Shown here: positions 10,600-22,960 of the stretch, piece after piece
How the letters are laid out: every line of letters starts with the position of its first letter
How positions within the stretch are numbered: the stretch's first letter is position 1
Assembly (NCBI GenBank): GCA_023101885.1
Contig: JALPQD010000246.1
Location: forward strand, 992,001-1,056,000
Direction of reading: 5' to 3'
Length of the DNA stretch: 64,000 nucleotides
Source of the DNA: Typhlomys cinereus
Taxonomy: Eukaryota; Chordata; Mammalia; Rodentia; Platacanthomyidae
The notes under the pieces: generated by a model
Seen by the model: the letters and a program-made list of their open reading frames with translations, nothing else
Told to the model about the DNA's origin: nothing
The model's database searches: none
Program-made: the position numbers and the translations under genes

Positions 10600-11372
10600 T
10601 CTCTACCCAAATGACTCAGACTCAATGGAGCAGCAAAGGGGAAAGACATGAAGACTGCCAGTCATTACCATCATGAGAGGAGTCAGACCCTGAGCACATC
10701 ATAATTCTGAAAACACATGAGGTGAGAAGTGTACACAAGGCAAAGAAGGTCCTATGCATTCATCATACTTTTGAGGGTATGTCCTACACAAAACCAACAC
10801 ATGGCTGTTGAGAGCAAAATAGAGAAATATGATACCAACAAGAGGCCTTTCAGCAAATGAATGAAAATATGCAATGTGGCTCACACAGACATGAAGTGTG
10901 ATTCAGCACTTAAAGGAAAAGAACTCTTAAGACATGAGAATCCAGGGAGGAAGCTACCTACAGATGGGGATAGCTAAGGCTCTCTACAGAGCTGGAGTGA
11001 CAACTGAACTCAGTCACATGACTTTAGGAAAGAATCAAGTTACAAAGACAGCATAAGGATCAGTGGCTGTCAAAGTCTAAGGTGATTAGCAGAGAGAATG
11101 CATGAGCGCCTTACAATAATAACTGCTTTTCACAATGTAACACAGAACATGTGTTTTATACTCAAAAGCCTAGGACACACAGACTCAAGTATAAGCTGCA
11201 GTGCACACTAACACTTTGTGGTAACGTGGAGGTGTCTATGTGTCCCAGGAGAGAAGCTGATGATGGGTAATGCTATGAAAAGGGGTAGAAGAAGTTGCTT
11301 GTAAGATTTCTCAAAGTTCTGCTCTGTTTTGTTGTCAACTTGAAAATTCTCTAAAATGTAATATTTATAAAT
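10600..11372 (+). mobile_element. Probable ancient L1 3' region, plus strand
   Basis: Decayed text resembles the order of old L1M 3' ends: 'tcagcacttaaaggaaaag', 'cctacagatggggatagct', 'gatgatgggtaatgctatg', then 'gttgtcaacttgaaaattct' near the end. No frame survives. The match is from memory of the family's general layout and is imprecise. Confidence 0.4.
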
Positions 11373-11382
11373 CAGAAGTTTA

Positions 11383-11580
11383 GGCCAGCAAAATAGCTCA
11401 GGGGTAGAGTGTCGAGACCTGAGGCCCATCCTCAGAAACCAGCATAATGGAGAGAACCGACTTCTGGAAGTTCTCTTCTGATGTCTCCACTTGTCTCTCC
11501 ACCCACATTCCTCTAACCATTCAAACATTCTCTCTCTCTCTCTCACTCTCTCTCTCTCCATCTACCTGTCTATATCTTAA
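11383..11580 (+). mobile_element. B2/B3-like SINE with (TC)n tail
   Basis: It begins 'aggccagcaaaatagctcag' (tRNA-like head) and continues 'gagagaaccgacttctggaa' then 'gttctcttctgatgtctcc'. The latter matches the body of rodent B2/B3-family SINEs. It ends in a (TC)n tract (11529-11557) and a short A-rich tail. Members of this superfamily support a mouse-related rodent. Confidence 0.6.
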
Positions 11581-12469
11581 ATAAGTTAAATCATTCTTTT
11601 TTTAAAAAAAGCTTTATGTCCTAAGAATGTATAAGAATCAGTGAAATTTATGATGTTGGTTTATTTCATTGAAAAGGGGTTACTGACTGAAGTTTCTTCA
11701 AGTATAACACGGAGAAATAGTAATGGTCTTCATTGCTCTGCATTGTTTCCCACTGGCACAGCCCCAGCTACGAGAACCACAAGGACTTAACACATTATTC
11801 AATGTTTTCCTGATTTCTCATAATACAGTTACTTAGAGCCAGGTCTACAGATTGTAACACTTTTATGTAAATCAGCTGTCTGGTATCATAGACAACATTC
11901 TGTTTTAAGTATGAGTGTCTGAAGTTTTAATGCCTAATCTCTCACACTCGATCCCACAGCCCACATTTTACATCTGTCTTGTACCTTTTTCATTGTACTC
12001 CCTTTTGATTTTATGCGTACATACAAGTCACACTTTTGCTGAGGCTTTCAAATGTACTGTCACTGATCCTATTAACACCTGGTGTTTACATTATGTTCTC
12101 CTCTTCCATCTAAAGCAACTTTCCCATCTCACTGCAAGCTGAGACACACACGATGTTCTCCATGGTACAGCTTCTTAGTGTTATCAAGTATGTCCTTATT
12201 CACTTCCAGATCTAACTTTCCACTCATATTTCTAGTGTAATTCTCTATCAGATAAACTCTAAATTATCTTTTTTCCACATTTATTCCAGAGTCACCATTC
12301 CAAAAATCCTACCTCATTGGGTAATCCATCAATCAGAATTTCCTATTCAGTCTCCGTTTGTTCAGTTGAGATCTAACCCTTTGGAATACAGCAAGTTGCT
12401 TTTAAGAAGTTTTGTCTTTCCTTATCGAAGATAATTCCAGAAATACATTGAGGCAGAACTCTGCAATAA
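11581..12469. other. Non-coding DNA, nothing recognised
   Basis: No repeat hallmark or coding frame that I can support. Confidence 0.5.
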
Positions 12470-12996
12470 TCTCTCCCCATCCTGAAGCTCAAGGAAATTT
12501 GCGGAAGAGGGGGCGGTAAAATTGTAAGAGCACAAGGATGGGAGGAGTCATGATATTCAAGATACTCCACACAAGTTAGGGCCGAAGCAATCATAATAGG
12601 ACTTTGTATGACCTGAGCTATGTCTAACACATTATTGACCCCACGAAGTCTAGCATGGACTAAAGGCACTAGGAACTTTGGAGGTTAGGGACTGACAGTC
12701 ACAGTAGTGTTCCTACGCTTAAGGGGAACACAGGAAAGGGTTCTGGGAAATACCCCTGGGTGCTTGCACCTCATTGGAGAGGAGGACCCAGAGGAGAGTT
12801 TGGCATGCACATTAAAGGATGCTCTGGAGATTGGGGTGGGGGAGCCCGGGGCAGGGGGATGGACTGGGGAATGGGGAGAGAGGGGGGATGGGAGGGGGAG
12901 GGGGAAGGTGGAGGGAGGGAGGAGACCGGTGTACCTGTTAAAAGTTTGTATGAGCGGAAAAAAAATATATAAATATTTTAAAAATTAAAAAAAAAG
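12470..12996 (+). mobile_element. 5'-truncated L1, 3'UTR only
   Basis: The stretch matches the L1 3'UTRs at 19640-20155 and 48420-48905 phrase by phrase ('cctgaagctca', 'agcaatcataataggacttt', 'gtctagcatggac'). It then enters a G-rich polypurine tract (about 12828-12925), 'gtttgtatgagcgg' and an A/T-rich tail. It starts within the 3'UTR, so no ORF2 is left. No convincing target-site duplication was found. Confidence 0.85.
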
Positions 12997-13007
12997 AACA
13001 AAGGAAG

Positions 13008-13330
13008 CCTGGAGGGAGGACTCAGTGGTTACAGTGATTGTCACACATACATGATGACTTGTGCTCAATTCCCCAGAACTAATATAAAATAGAGTTTGGC
13101 ATCTATTATATCAGCACTGGAGAACCAAAGAGAAGAATTTAGAGCCATTGGCCAGCGAGCCTGGACTATGCACCGATGTCCAGTTTCAGTGAAAATTTGT
13201 CACTACAAATAAGATGTACAGTAAGAGAGGTAGCAGCTAATGATGAATTCTCGCCTCCACATGAGCCACAAATGGGCACAAGTCTCACAGAGCATGCCAA
13301 ACACATGAGAGAGGGAGATAAAGAGGGACA
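13008..13330 (+). mobile_element. B4/ID-B1-type SINE remnant
   Basis: The head 'ctggagggaggactcagtgg' is followed by 'ctcaattccccagaac' (B-box-like). Further on, 'gccagcgagcctgg' resembles the B1-derived part of B4-family SINEs. The 3' end leads directly into the GACAGA/GA microsatellite. It is old and diverged; limits are approximate. Confidence 0.5.
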
Positions 13331-13351
13331 CAGAGAGACAGAGACAGAGAC

Positions 13352-13398
<47 letters not shown>

Positions 13399-13472
13399 AC
13401 AAAGGAGAAAGAGATAATAAAGGAGAGAGAGAACAAAGGAGAGAGAGAACAAAAGAGAGAGAGAACAAAGGA
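13328..13472 (+). repeat. (GACAGA)n, (GA)n and a 16-bp tandem repeat
   Basis: Compound purine array: GACAGA units, then pure GA to about 13394, then about three copies of the 16-bp unit 'gagagagagaacaaag' (about 13421-13472). It gives rise to spurious Glu/Arg-rich and Ser/Leu-rich frames. Confidence 0.9.
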
Positions 13473-14708
13473 GACCATAGTGATCCTTCCAGGTCAGCGA
13501 ACATCTTAAAATGGAGTCCAGGAGTCTTAAGTCAAGGCACTAGACTCTGAGTCGTATTTTAGTGTTACTTTTCACTTCTTGGGATCGTTCCTGTGTAGCA
13601 ATCAAGTTTTAGATTTTCTCCACTCAGTATTCCAGCTATTTACTAATAATGATGACTGTTTCCCTTCACATCTTCTTCCTCTAAGCAGCTTCGTTCCTTA
13701 GAACTTACTATCCTGCATTGCATTTAAGCTTAATATAGATGATGCTTGTAAGAGAACTAATACCAGTCACTTACTGGGTTTTATTAGATGGAGCATTTAG
13801 TATAATCATTTAATACATACAAACATCTTATTGGTAGCAAAGTTACCAGTTACTATGAGGACATACTGCTATAAATGAAAATGTCTTTTATTAATGTATG
13901 AGTGTAGTGGAACCTATTGTCTGTGCTATGAGTGTTTTACAACTTTTCTACATAATATATATACAGCTGTCCTCATAACAGGATGGCAGAATCAATATCT
14001 TTCCATGAAGAGAATAAAAGGCAGTAGACCAAGCTACAAATATGGAATGTGCTAAAGCCAGAGTTTGCATAAGTGAAGAGTGGGAAGAGGAGTTGGGACT
14101 GGTAACTATTGGAAGGAGACCCACCATTTCTGAATCCAGGCCTCTCCTAATGGGTTGCAGATGGGACTTAACAAAGAAACAGATAAGCTGTAAAAAATAG
14201 CTATGTCTGCATCCTTGGTACCATGTAGAGAAGAGAGTCATGATGTTGAAAATGACTTCTCTGACAAGGCAATTCCAATGCATAATCACATTAATTTTCA
14301 ATTAAATTCAATATTTCAGTCAAAACATTTTCTTTGATTTTATGTGAAGCTGATGAGCCGAGGGTCACATGTTAATAATCTGGGTCATATCCAAGGAATT
14401 GCAGCAGATGTAATATCAGTGCTTTGTGTAAGTAATGATTCCAACTAGCACAGACTGGAATTTCTCAACGTAAAAATCAATCACATGTGCTATAGATGAA
14501 TTAAAAAGTAGACTAAGCACATCTCCATCTCTTCAATGAATGTATACTGTTCAAAGTGAGTGAAGGAAGAAGCCTGTCCAAGAACTCTTCAGGGCTTGCA
14601 CCCTCATCTGTATTTGCGCCAACTCCTTGCTTCTCTAATACTAACAGTAAAGAAATTCAATTTTTAGTCTTTTTAGGTTATGTTCATATTTACTTATTGC
14701 TTTGAGTA
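13473..14708. other. Non-coding DNA, nothing recognised
   Basis: Unique-looking sequence. A 117-codon minus-strand frame at 13948-14301 has no recognisable domain or splice context and is probably chance. Confidence 0.5.

Positions 14709-14759
<51 letters not shown>
14709..14759 (+). repeat. (TG)n microsatellite
   Basis: Nearly pure TG array with one CG variant. Confidence 0.95.
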
Positions 14760-14760
<1 letters not shown>

Positions 14761-15130
14761 TACATACATGTTGAAGTCACAGGATAACTTATGCAAGCTG
14801 ATTCTCTCCTTCCACCATGCTAAGTTTGGGGTGAAGTTCAATCTTTGTGTAGAGTAGTATCAGCTACCTCTATGTGTAGAACCATCTCACTGCAAAAGGA
14901 ACCCTCTTAGTCAACACAACATCTAAAGAAAGACAACACTCATCTGGATGGACAAAGAGGTTTTGACTATATATTTAATATAGCTTAGGGAGTTCATTCT
15001 GGATTACAATTTTGACACTACACTTGATTGTAACCTAGGCAAGATGTAAAAACTAGAAAAATTAGAGACTAGAAAACTAGAGACTAGATTTCCGTGTGAT
15101 ATGAAGTAATGTTATTCTATGTCTGTGTAT

Positions 15131-15244
15131 GGAAGAAAGAGAGAGAGAGAGAAAGAAAGAGAGAGAGAGAAAGAATGAAAGAAAGAAAGGAAGGAAGGAA
15201 GGAAGGAAGGAAGGAAGGAAGGAAGGAAGGAAAGAAGGAAAGAA

Positions 15245-15332
<88 letters not shown>

Positions 15333-15341
15333 AAAAGAAAG
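15131..15341 (+). repeat. 210-bp polypurine tract: (GA)n, (GGAA)n, (GAAA)n
   Basis: An almost uninterrupted purine strand about 210 bases long, with blocks of GA, then GGAA (about 15188-15231), then GAAA (about 15246-15334). Such homopurine-homopyrimidine mirror tracts can form triplex (H-DNA) structures; that is family knowledge, not measured here. The Lys/Glu/Arg and Phe/Ser/Leu frames over it are artefacts. Confidence 0.95.
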
Positions 15342-16134
15342 TCTAGGGAATAGAGTGTTGATATGTGTAGGCAACTTTAATATCAGTGAGTTGTGGTATT
15401 ATATACACAGAGGGATTATTACTTTACTTCCAGAAAATGGATTGGAAATTATGAGCAGAAATTGTGCCATAGAAATGAAAATAAAATTAAAGTTCATTGA
15501 ATCAAATGCACAGAGTGCATAATCATTTCTTACAGATGAACTCAGCACAAGCGCATTTGTATTTACTAGCAGCCGCTGCAAAATGCTCATTTCCTTGAAG
15601 TCTTCATATTTTCCTATTAGGAAGCGTGTTTTCACATCCAAGAGGAATCCTCTGTCAAACGGAACCCCTAGACCTCCTATCACAGTTCTTCCGTGTGTTG
15701 GTAAATCAGTACTTTGTAATCGTCATATTTTGTATCTCTGTATTTATGTGGCATCTGACTCAGGTTATTGTAAGCTAACAAGGTTTTCAATATCAATTCA
15801 TAGTATTTGCCTGCATTAGGGAAAATATCTAACCTACTTCTCTCCAACTTCCTTGTGTCTTGAAATTCCACTTCCCAGTGCTTGAGAGAAAAATGAAAAA
15901 ATAGCAAAAAAAAAAAAAAAAAGCTGCATTTGTACAAAAGGCTCATCACCGTATTTAGGAAAATTTATGTTTTTGTTATTTTCCTTTTGTTTAACACTCT
16001 TAAGGGTGAAGTGAATGTTGCAAAAATGCAATAAATACATTCATGCACCAATGATTGCAAGATTATGAGACTTGAAATTTTTTTTTCTGCTGGATTTTAT
16101 CTTTTGCTGAGTAAGCTATATATTTTCAACATAA
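15342..16134. other. Non-coding DNA, short poly(A) at 15906-15922
   Basis: No gene or classifiable repeat. The 17-nt A run is isolated. Confidence 0.5.
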
Positions 16135-19130
16135 ACTGGAATCAGGAAGAAATTAAAAAGGAAATTCAAGATTTCCTGAAAGTGAATGATAACGAAAATA
16201 CAACTTACCAAAATCTCTGGGACACAATGAAAGCTGTTCTAAGAGGTAAGTTCATAGCTCTTAATGCCTACATCAAAAAAATGGAAACATCAGAAATAAA
16301 CAACTTAACAATGCAACTTAAAGCATTAGAGAAACTAGAGCAATCTGATCCCAAAAGTAATAGAAGAGAGGAGATTAGCAAAATAAGGGGAGAAATATCT
16401 GAAATCGAGCTTAAGAAAACAATAGAAAAAATCAACCAGTCAAAAAGCTGGTTCTTTGAAAAAATCAATAAGATTGATACATCCCTAGCTAAATTAACCA
16501 AAAGCAGGAGAGAGAAAACCCAAATTAACAAAATTAGAAATGAACATGGAGTTATCACTACTGATACACAAGAAATCCAGAGAATTATAACATCATATTT
16601 CAAAAACTTATACTCTGTGAAGTTTGACAACACAAAAGAGATGGATGAATTTCTAAGTAAACACAACTTACCTAAATTGAATCAGGAAGTTATGAATTAT
16701 TTAAATAGTCCTATAACATATAAGGAAATTGAGGAAGTAATCTCGAATCTTCCACCAAAAAATGTCCTGGACCAGATGGATTCAGCACAGAGTTCTCCCA
16801 GACATTTAAGGAGTTAATAACACCAATACTCCTTAAACTGTTCCATCAAATAGCAAAGGAAGGAACACTACCAAATTCCTTCTATGAACTAATGTCGTTT
16901 TAATCCCAAAACCTAATAAAGACTCACTTAAAAAAGAAAACTATAGGCCGATCTCTCTGATGAACACAGACACAAAGATTCTCAAGAAAGTCTTAGCAAA
17001 TCGGATTCAAAAACATATTAAAAAGATTATTCACGGGGACCAAGTAGGCTTCATCACCGGCACACAAGGTTGGTTCAACATATGCAAATCAATAAATGTA
17101 ATTCATCATGTAAACCAGTCCAAAGTCCAAGACCACATGATACTCTCGATAGATGCAGAAAAAGCTTTTGACAAGATCCAACAGCCTTTTATGATCAAAA
17201 CGCTAGAGACAGGAGGAATGGAAGGAACCTTTATCAATATAATAAAAGCTATATACAACAAGCCCACAGCAAGGATTATGCTCAATGGGGAACAATTGGA
17301 AGCATTCCCACTTCGATCAATATTGTACTTGAAGTCTTAGCTGAAGCCATAAGACAAGAAAGGGACATAAGAGGGATTCAAATCGGCAAGGAAGAAGTCA
17401 AACTATCCCTATTTGCAGATGACATGATCTTATACCTGAGGGATCCCAAAAACTCCACCAGGAAGCTCCTGGAACTAATTGAGAAGTTCAGCAGGGTGGC
17501 AGGATACAAAATAAATGTGCAAAAATCAGAGGCCTTCCTATATGCCCAGAATGAAAGAAGTGAAAAAGCCTTGAGAGAAACAATCCCATTTACTATAGCC
17601 CCTAAAAAAATGAAATATCTTGGTATAAACCTAACTAAGGAGGTAAAAGACCTTTACAATGAAAACTTTAAAACCCTAAAGAAAGAGCAGAAGACACCAG
17701 AAGGTGGAAAGACCTCCCTTGTTCCTGGATTGGTAGAATCAACATCGTAAAAATGACCATCCTACCAAAGGCAATATATAGATTCAATGCTATACCAATC
17801 AAAATCCCAAAGCAATTCTTCAAAGAAGTTGACCAAACAATCTCAAAGTTCATATGGAGGCACAAAAGACCCAGGATAGCAATAACAATGAGTAACAAAA
17901 ACACAGCTGGAGGTATTGCCATATCAAACCTTACTCTATACTACAAATCCATAGTTATAAAAACAGCCTGGTACTGGCTCCAAAATAGACACACAGATCA
18001 ATGGATAAGGATTGAAGACCCAGATATAAGCCCACAAAGTTACAGCCATTTGGTCTTTGACAAAGAGGCCCAAAGAATCCAATGGAAAAAGAACAGCATC
18101 TTCAACAAATGGTGCTGGCAAAACTGGATCTCCACATGCAGAAGATGAAAGCTGGACCCGTACTTGTCACCATGTACAAGACTTAATTCCAAATGGATCA
18201 AGGACCTTGATATCAGGCCAGAGGCTATAAAAACCATAGTTGAAAGGATAGGGAACTCCCTCAAGCTGATTGGGCTAGGCCAACATTTCCCAAATAGACA
18301 TCCAATGGCACAGTCACTGCTACAAATTCTCAACAGTTGGGATCTTGTGAAATTCAAGAGCTTCTGTTCAGATAAAGAGATTGTAACGTGAGCTCAAAGG
18401 CAACCCACAGAATGGGAGAAAATCTTCACTAACCACATATCTGATAGAGCTCTACTGTCCAGAGTGCACAAAGAACTTAGAAAACTAAACACCAAGGAAA
18501 CCAATGGCCCAATTAAAAAATGGCCCTGGAACTTAAAAGAAATTTTACCAGGGATGAAATTAAAATGTCTAACAAATATCTGAAAAAATGCTCCACTTCC
18601 TTAGCCATCAGGGAAATGCAAATAAAAGCTTCCCTGAGATATCATCTCACCCCGGTCAGGATGGCAAAAATCCACAATACAAACAACAACAAATGTTGGA
18701 GAAGATGTGGAGAGAGGGGAACTCTCCTACATTGCTGGTGGGAATGCAAGCTCATACAACCACTCTGGCGAGCCGTCTGGAGATTCTTAAAGAAATTAAA
18801 GATTGAAATGCCATATGACCCTGCTATTCCACTTTTGGGAATAATCCCCAATACAGCAGAGGTTCACCTTGATAGCACAAGCACAACCATGTTCATAGCA
18901 GCACTGTGTACAATAGCAAAGTCATGGAATCAGCCTAAATGTCCAACGTTGACGAGTGGATAAGGAAACAGTGGTACATCTATACAATGGAGTACTACTC
19001 AGCCATCAAAAATGATGAATTACTGGAATTTGCCAGGAAATGGATGTCATTAGAAACAATTATATTATGTGAAGTATTCCAGACCCAGAAAATTAAGCAC
19101 CGTATGTACTCCCTAATAGGTGGCTCCTAG
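16135..19130 (+). pseudogene. L1 ORF2 remnant (RT and C-terminal Cys domain)
   Basis: ORF2 normally encodes endonuclease-reverse transcriptase. Here it is split into several frames. A linker/Z region (to 16755) breaks at an A-run near 16760, where a base appears lost. An RT block at 16960-17340 contains HGDQVGF and DAEKAFDKI. The FADD catalytic box follows at 17412-17423, and thumb/connection sequence at 17424-18148. The zinc-knuckle-like [18 protein letters not shown] lies near 18694-18747. The C-terminus ends at the stop 19128-19130. Compared with 38604-38645, about 40 bp encoding the [11 protein letters not shown] motif is missing at 17319, between short 'tca' repeats. Confidence 0.9.
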
Positions 19131-20004
19131 TACCAAACCCACCCAGCCCACCTAGAGACAGTAATTGCAAGGATTATGAACAGGAGAGATGGGGTAGTAG
19201 GGCCACACCAGAAACAAAGAGAGAAGGGACCATGTTACAGCAGGGAAAATAGGCCTCCATCAAGGACCCAAATAAGTAATGAGACATCTGATTAAGTTCA
19301 CAGAGTTTTGTTCCTGATCATTTACTACTGAGGGGGTTTGATCTCACCAGAAGAGGAGGGCATATAGTCTGGCAGATAAAAAGTAACCATTTTGCAAATG
19401 GGTGATAGACCCCCTCCCTCACTGTGGTTTCCCACTTTTATTACATCTACCTTTGACTGTGCTTTTATCACAAGACTCTAGTTTAACAGCTTTTTGTCTC
19501 TGGCCAAGGGGTAACATACAATGCCCACCAGGATGGAGTGAAGGGCATTGCAGGAGCAGCAAAAATGCAAAATAAAATCAACAAACCACAATCCAGAACT
19601 TCAGAGACTCTATATCAACCATCTAGAACTAGGCCAGCTTATTCTCTCCTCATCTTGAAGCTCAGGAAAATTTGCGGAAGAGGGGGTGGTAAGAGTGTAA
19701 GAGCAAAAGGATGGGAGGAGCAATGATATGTAAGATACTCCATACTAGTTAGGGCTGAAGCAATCATAATTGGACTTTGCATGCCTTGTACATTGTCCAA
19801 CACACTGTTGACCTCACAAAGTCTAGCATCTGCTAAAGGCACCAAGATCCTTGGAGGCAAAGGATTGGCAGCCACAGCAGTGTTCCTATACCTAAGGTGA
19901 ACACGGGAAAGGATTCAGGGAAAGGCCACTGGATCCTTGTACATCATGGGAGAGGAGTGCCCAGAGGAAAATCAGACATGCACAAGAAAGGACTCTCTGG
20001 GAAT

Positions 20005-20090
20005 TGGGGCGGGAGGCACTGGGGGATGGGGAGGGAGGGGGGTGGGGAGGGGGAGCAGGGGGTATAGGGGAAGGATGAGGGAGGGAGGGA
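20005..20090 (+). repeat. G-rich polypurine tract of L1 3'UTR
   Basis: Runs of G3-G6 separated by A/T dominate this stretch, upstream of 'aactggtgtacctaataagt'. Equivalent tracts occur in every young L1 3' end of the window. They meet the simple pattern for G-quadruplex formation on the L1 sense strand. Confidence 0.8.
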
Positions 20091-20694
20091 ACTGGTGTAC
20101 CTAATAAGTTTGTATGAGCTGAAATAATAATAAAAATGTATTAATAATAATAAAAAAATTAGAGCGAAAAAATTCATAATTTCAGAACAAGGTACAATAT
20201 AAAAAGAATTTGATCAATGAAATACCTTCCTAACTTTTTAAAATGTTGTTCTAAAACTTCTGTCTTAAGGTTGCACATAGTTTTTCTGGTTAAAACAGGG
20301 TCACATCCTATAGTTATACAGAGTAACTGTCTGTAGTTATATGCTATAGAAACCACGAATGCATAACTTTAGATTAACTATAGATAACTATAATACTCTA
20401 CCAGTTTCTAAATAAAGTTGCATTACAGATGACTTGTCTTTCCATTGGCAGATTCAGTCAGGGTTCCAAAGCAATCAGCATCTCTCAAATCAGAAGTAAT
20501 CATTTCAATCCTTTAAAAAGTTCATAATGTTGTAAAGAAACATTAATTTAGATTTTAAATATGCATGCTTCTTAACAAAAGGAATTTAAAAAAGTATTAA
20601 AGTCCAATCAATTCTTTAAAAAAGGAATTAATCTTTAATATCTGTTAAAAATCTGCTGTTTTAGGGACAGTTTTGAGTAATTAATCTATGTTAA

Positions 20695-20830
20695 TTAAGC
20701 TCATTTAATCCTCACTTTTTGTTGTAAATATAATTAGGATCCCTGTTCTATAGATGAAGAAGAAAAAGAAAGAGCAGCAGAATACTCAAAATTGTTAAAT
20801 TATTAAAGGGCAAACCTAGTAAATGAATAC
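20695..20830 (+). mobile_element. MIR SINE remnant
   Basis: 'gctcatttaatcctcac' followed by 'ctatagatgaagaag' and 'aaagggcaaacctagtaaat' matches the order of the MIR core ('catttaatcctcac ... acagatgag ... ctagtaa'). It is an ancient mammal-wide SINE, so this locus is old and not lineage-specific. Confidence 0.6.
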
Positions 20831-22789
20831 ATATCATCTGATTTCAAACAATCCATTTATTTATAAATTTTGTATTCAACCCAAGTGTTGAAAAGGTTAG
20901 ATTTCAAAATATGCAAAAAAAACACTGAATGTGGATTTAGTCAACATAGAAAATATTTAAAAATATAATGTTATTCATAAAAAATCTTTTCCTAGGCTTA
21001 GGGAAGATTTTTGTAATAATAATTTTTATTCTTTCAACTGTTGAATTTTAAATCTTAAATGAAGAATTTTGGACATAAAAAGGCAAAATTGTAAAACTTC
21101 TTATATACTAGTTTAAGATCTTTGATGATATTAGGAATGAAATGTAGTTATCTAAATAATATAACCAACGTATAATTCACAGAATACTGTTAAAAACATT
21201 AATTTGTTGTAGGAATTCTCAACATAGCACAAGACAGAGATGATTAAACTTTGATTACTGAGTTGAATGAGTTTCATAGTTACTACGAAAATGAGATAAT
21301 GAAGACAGAGAACCTCCAATTGAACTGTATGCAATTTTAACCTTTATTAAAACGATATGTTTAACAAAAAGCAATTCATAAATTCAAAATCACTCATTCC
21401 TTTCTGAATATACCTGATTTCCATACTGGGTTACAATATTTACCACTGGAAATGTTTCTTAGTCCAGATCTGGTGGACCTATGACTTTCTTTGCATAGTT
21501 TTTTGTGGCCAACTGTCTACGTCCCCTCAAGGTTAAAAATAGTGCGCTTGATCCAAGATCACCTCTTAGGAATGAACATGCTCACTGTTTTCTACTCATT
21601 AGTTCCCTTTGATTTTATTTACTGGAAGCCATCACTTTGTTTTTGAATATAAATGGTGTGTTCTTTAATATGCAGGATGACTTATTTGTGGACTATAATA
21701 AAAATAAGATATTAGGCATAAGATTGCAGGGATAAAAAAGAATAGAGGTAAAAGCAATGGCAGTAGTAAGAATGGACTTTGGTTTAAATGTAGAACAAGG
21801 ATTTGTGAAAGCGTTTCTTACTTCACTTGCAGCTTAGGGTATATCAAAAGCAAGACCTTTTATTCAGAAGGCCTGCTAAAAGTGAAACATTCCATTTCTT
21901 TTCTGGATAAGAGAAGGCAGATGTCTTGATGGAAACACTGCTCTCTCTTTTTCAGAAGAACATAATAAGATGCCCTATTGTTTGAAATCCCAAAGTTACT
22001 TAAGAAAAAAAATTTTAAAGGAGAAGATAATTAAGAATGGATGAACAAATATAAGGAATTTTGTGTATAGAAGATAGACACTGAACAAGGGTTCTCATAA
22101 TAAAAGATATTAGTCAGAAGAAAAACTGACTTCCAGCAATGGTTTTGTGGTGACGTGGAGAACCTTTGTTGGAGATCTAGAACAAACAAGCCATGTGAAA
22201 TCCTGGAGGGAATAGCTTGACATTCATCTATGAGGAAGTCTGCTTCAATCTGCTCTTAGATAATGATGAGAAAAACTATGATCTACAAAACTTAGCTTAT
22301 ATTTTTAGTTTAATGAACTGGGATCCATAATTAGGAGTGAATTTAAAATTAGCAATACCTTTCAGTGTTTTCATTGAAGTCTGTTCAAGAAGCAAATGTA
22401 ACAGAAGACTTTGATGAAATGTCATTGCTACATAGAAAGGAATATTCTTCCAAACCTAACTATATAGAAAGTGAACAAAGCACACTTATCAGACTCCTAT
22501 TGTCTCCTTGAAACATTCATAGTCTTCAGTCTACACAAATCCTCTTTCTCTTCTCTCCCCTTTTTTTTCTTTCATGCATAAATATCAGACACTTATATTC
22601 ACAAATCCAATGCAACAATTACATACAATTGGTTCATTAAAATAGGAGTACAAACCCACTACTGAAAGTTCCATATTTTCTGCTTAAATTAAACTAACTT
22701 TTTCCCATCCCATATCTATGTTACTAGGTTCCTGATTTCTGGGGGAGGATTCTCCCCACTGTAATATGTTCACACTGACTTTAATTACG

Positions 22790-22960
22790 CCCTCTTAGGA
22801 CTTGGCAGTTATTATTTCTTTTCAAAAGATAAAGAAGAAAAATGAACTTGTTTGCATAAGGCCCTTACCATAATATAACAGATGGTGCTATTTCAATGAT
22901 GATTATTGCTGGTAATTAAACATGAAACTGTCACTTATAAGTTCCACAAATTTAGCCCCA
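22790..22960. promoter_or_regulatory. Candidate conserved non-coding stretch
   Basis: Dense motif-like text: TTTGCATA, CAGATGGTG (E-box), GATGATTATTG and GGTAATTAAAC lie within about 80 bp in unique DNA. This is pattern recognition only; conservation was not tested. Confidence 0.2.

Larger units (their letters stand above)
16135..20155 (+). mobile_element. 5'-truncated LINE-1, 4.0 kb
   Basis: The element starts inside ORF2, in the linker upstream of reverse transcriptase. It runs through RT and the C-terminal Cys-rich region, then about 1 kb of 3'UTR, ending at an A-rich tail ('ataataataaaaatg'). Its start aligns with the reverse complement of the full-length element near 39815. The 3'UTR includes a G-rich polypurine tract (about 20005-20090). 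The 5' EN domain, ORF1 and 5'UTR are absent. No clear target-site duplication was seen. It cannot be autonomous. Confidence 0.92.

Noticed and set aside
12707..12988. Gly-rich open frames such as 12707-12988, 40935-41255 and 60389-60861
   Set aside because: These are translations of the L1 3'UTR G-rich tract and its reverse complement, and they recur in each L1 copy.
15109..15522. Lys/Glu/Arg-rich and Phe/Ser/Leu-rich frames
   Set aside because: They are produced by the GA/GGAA/GAAA polypurine tract. The same applies to 13166-13550 and 63681-63961.
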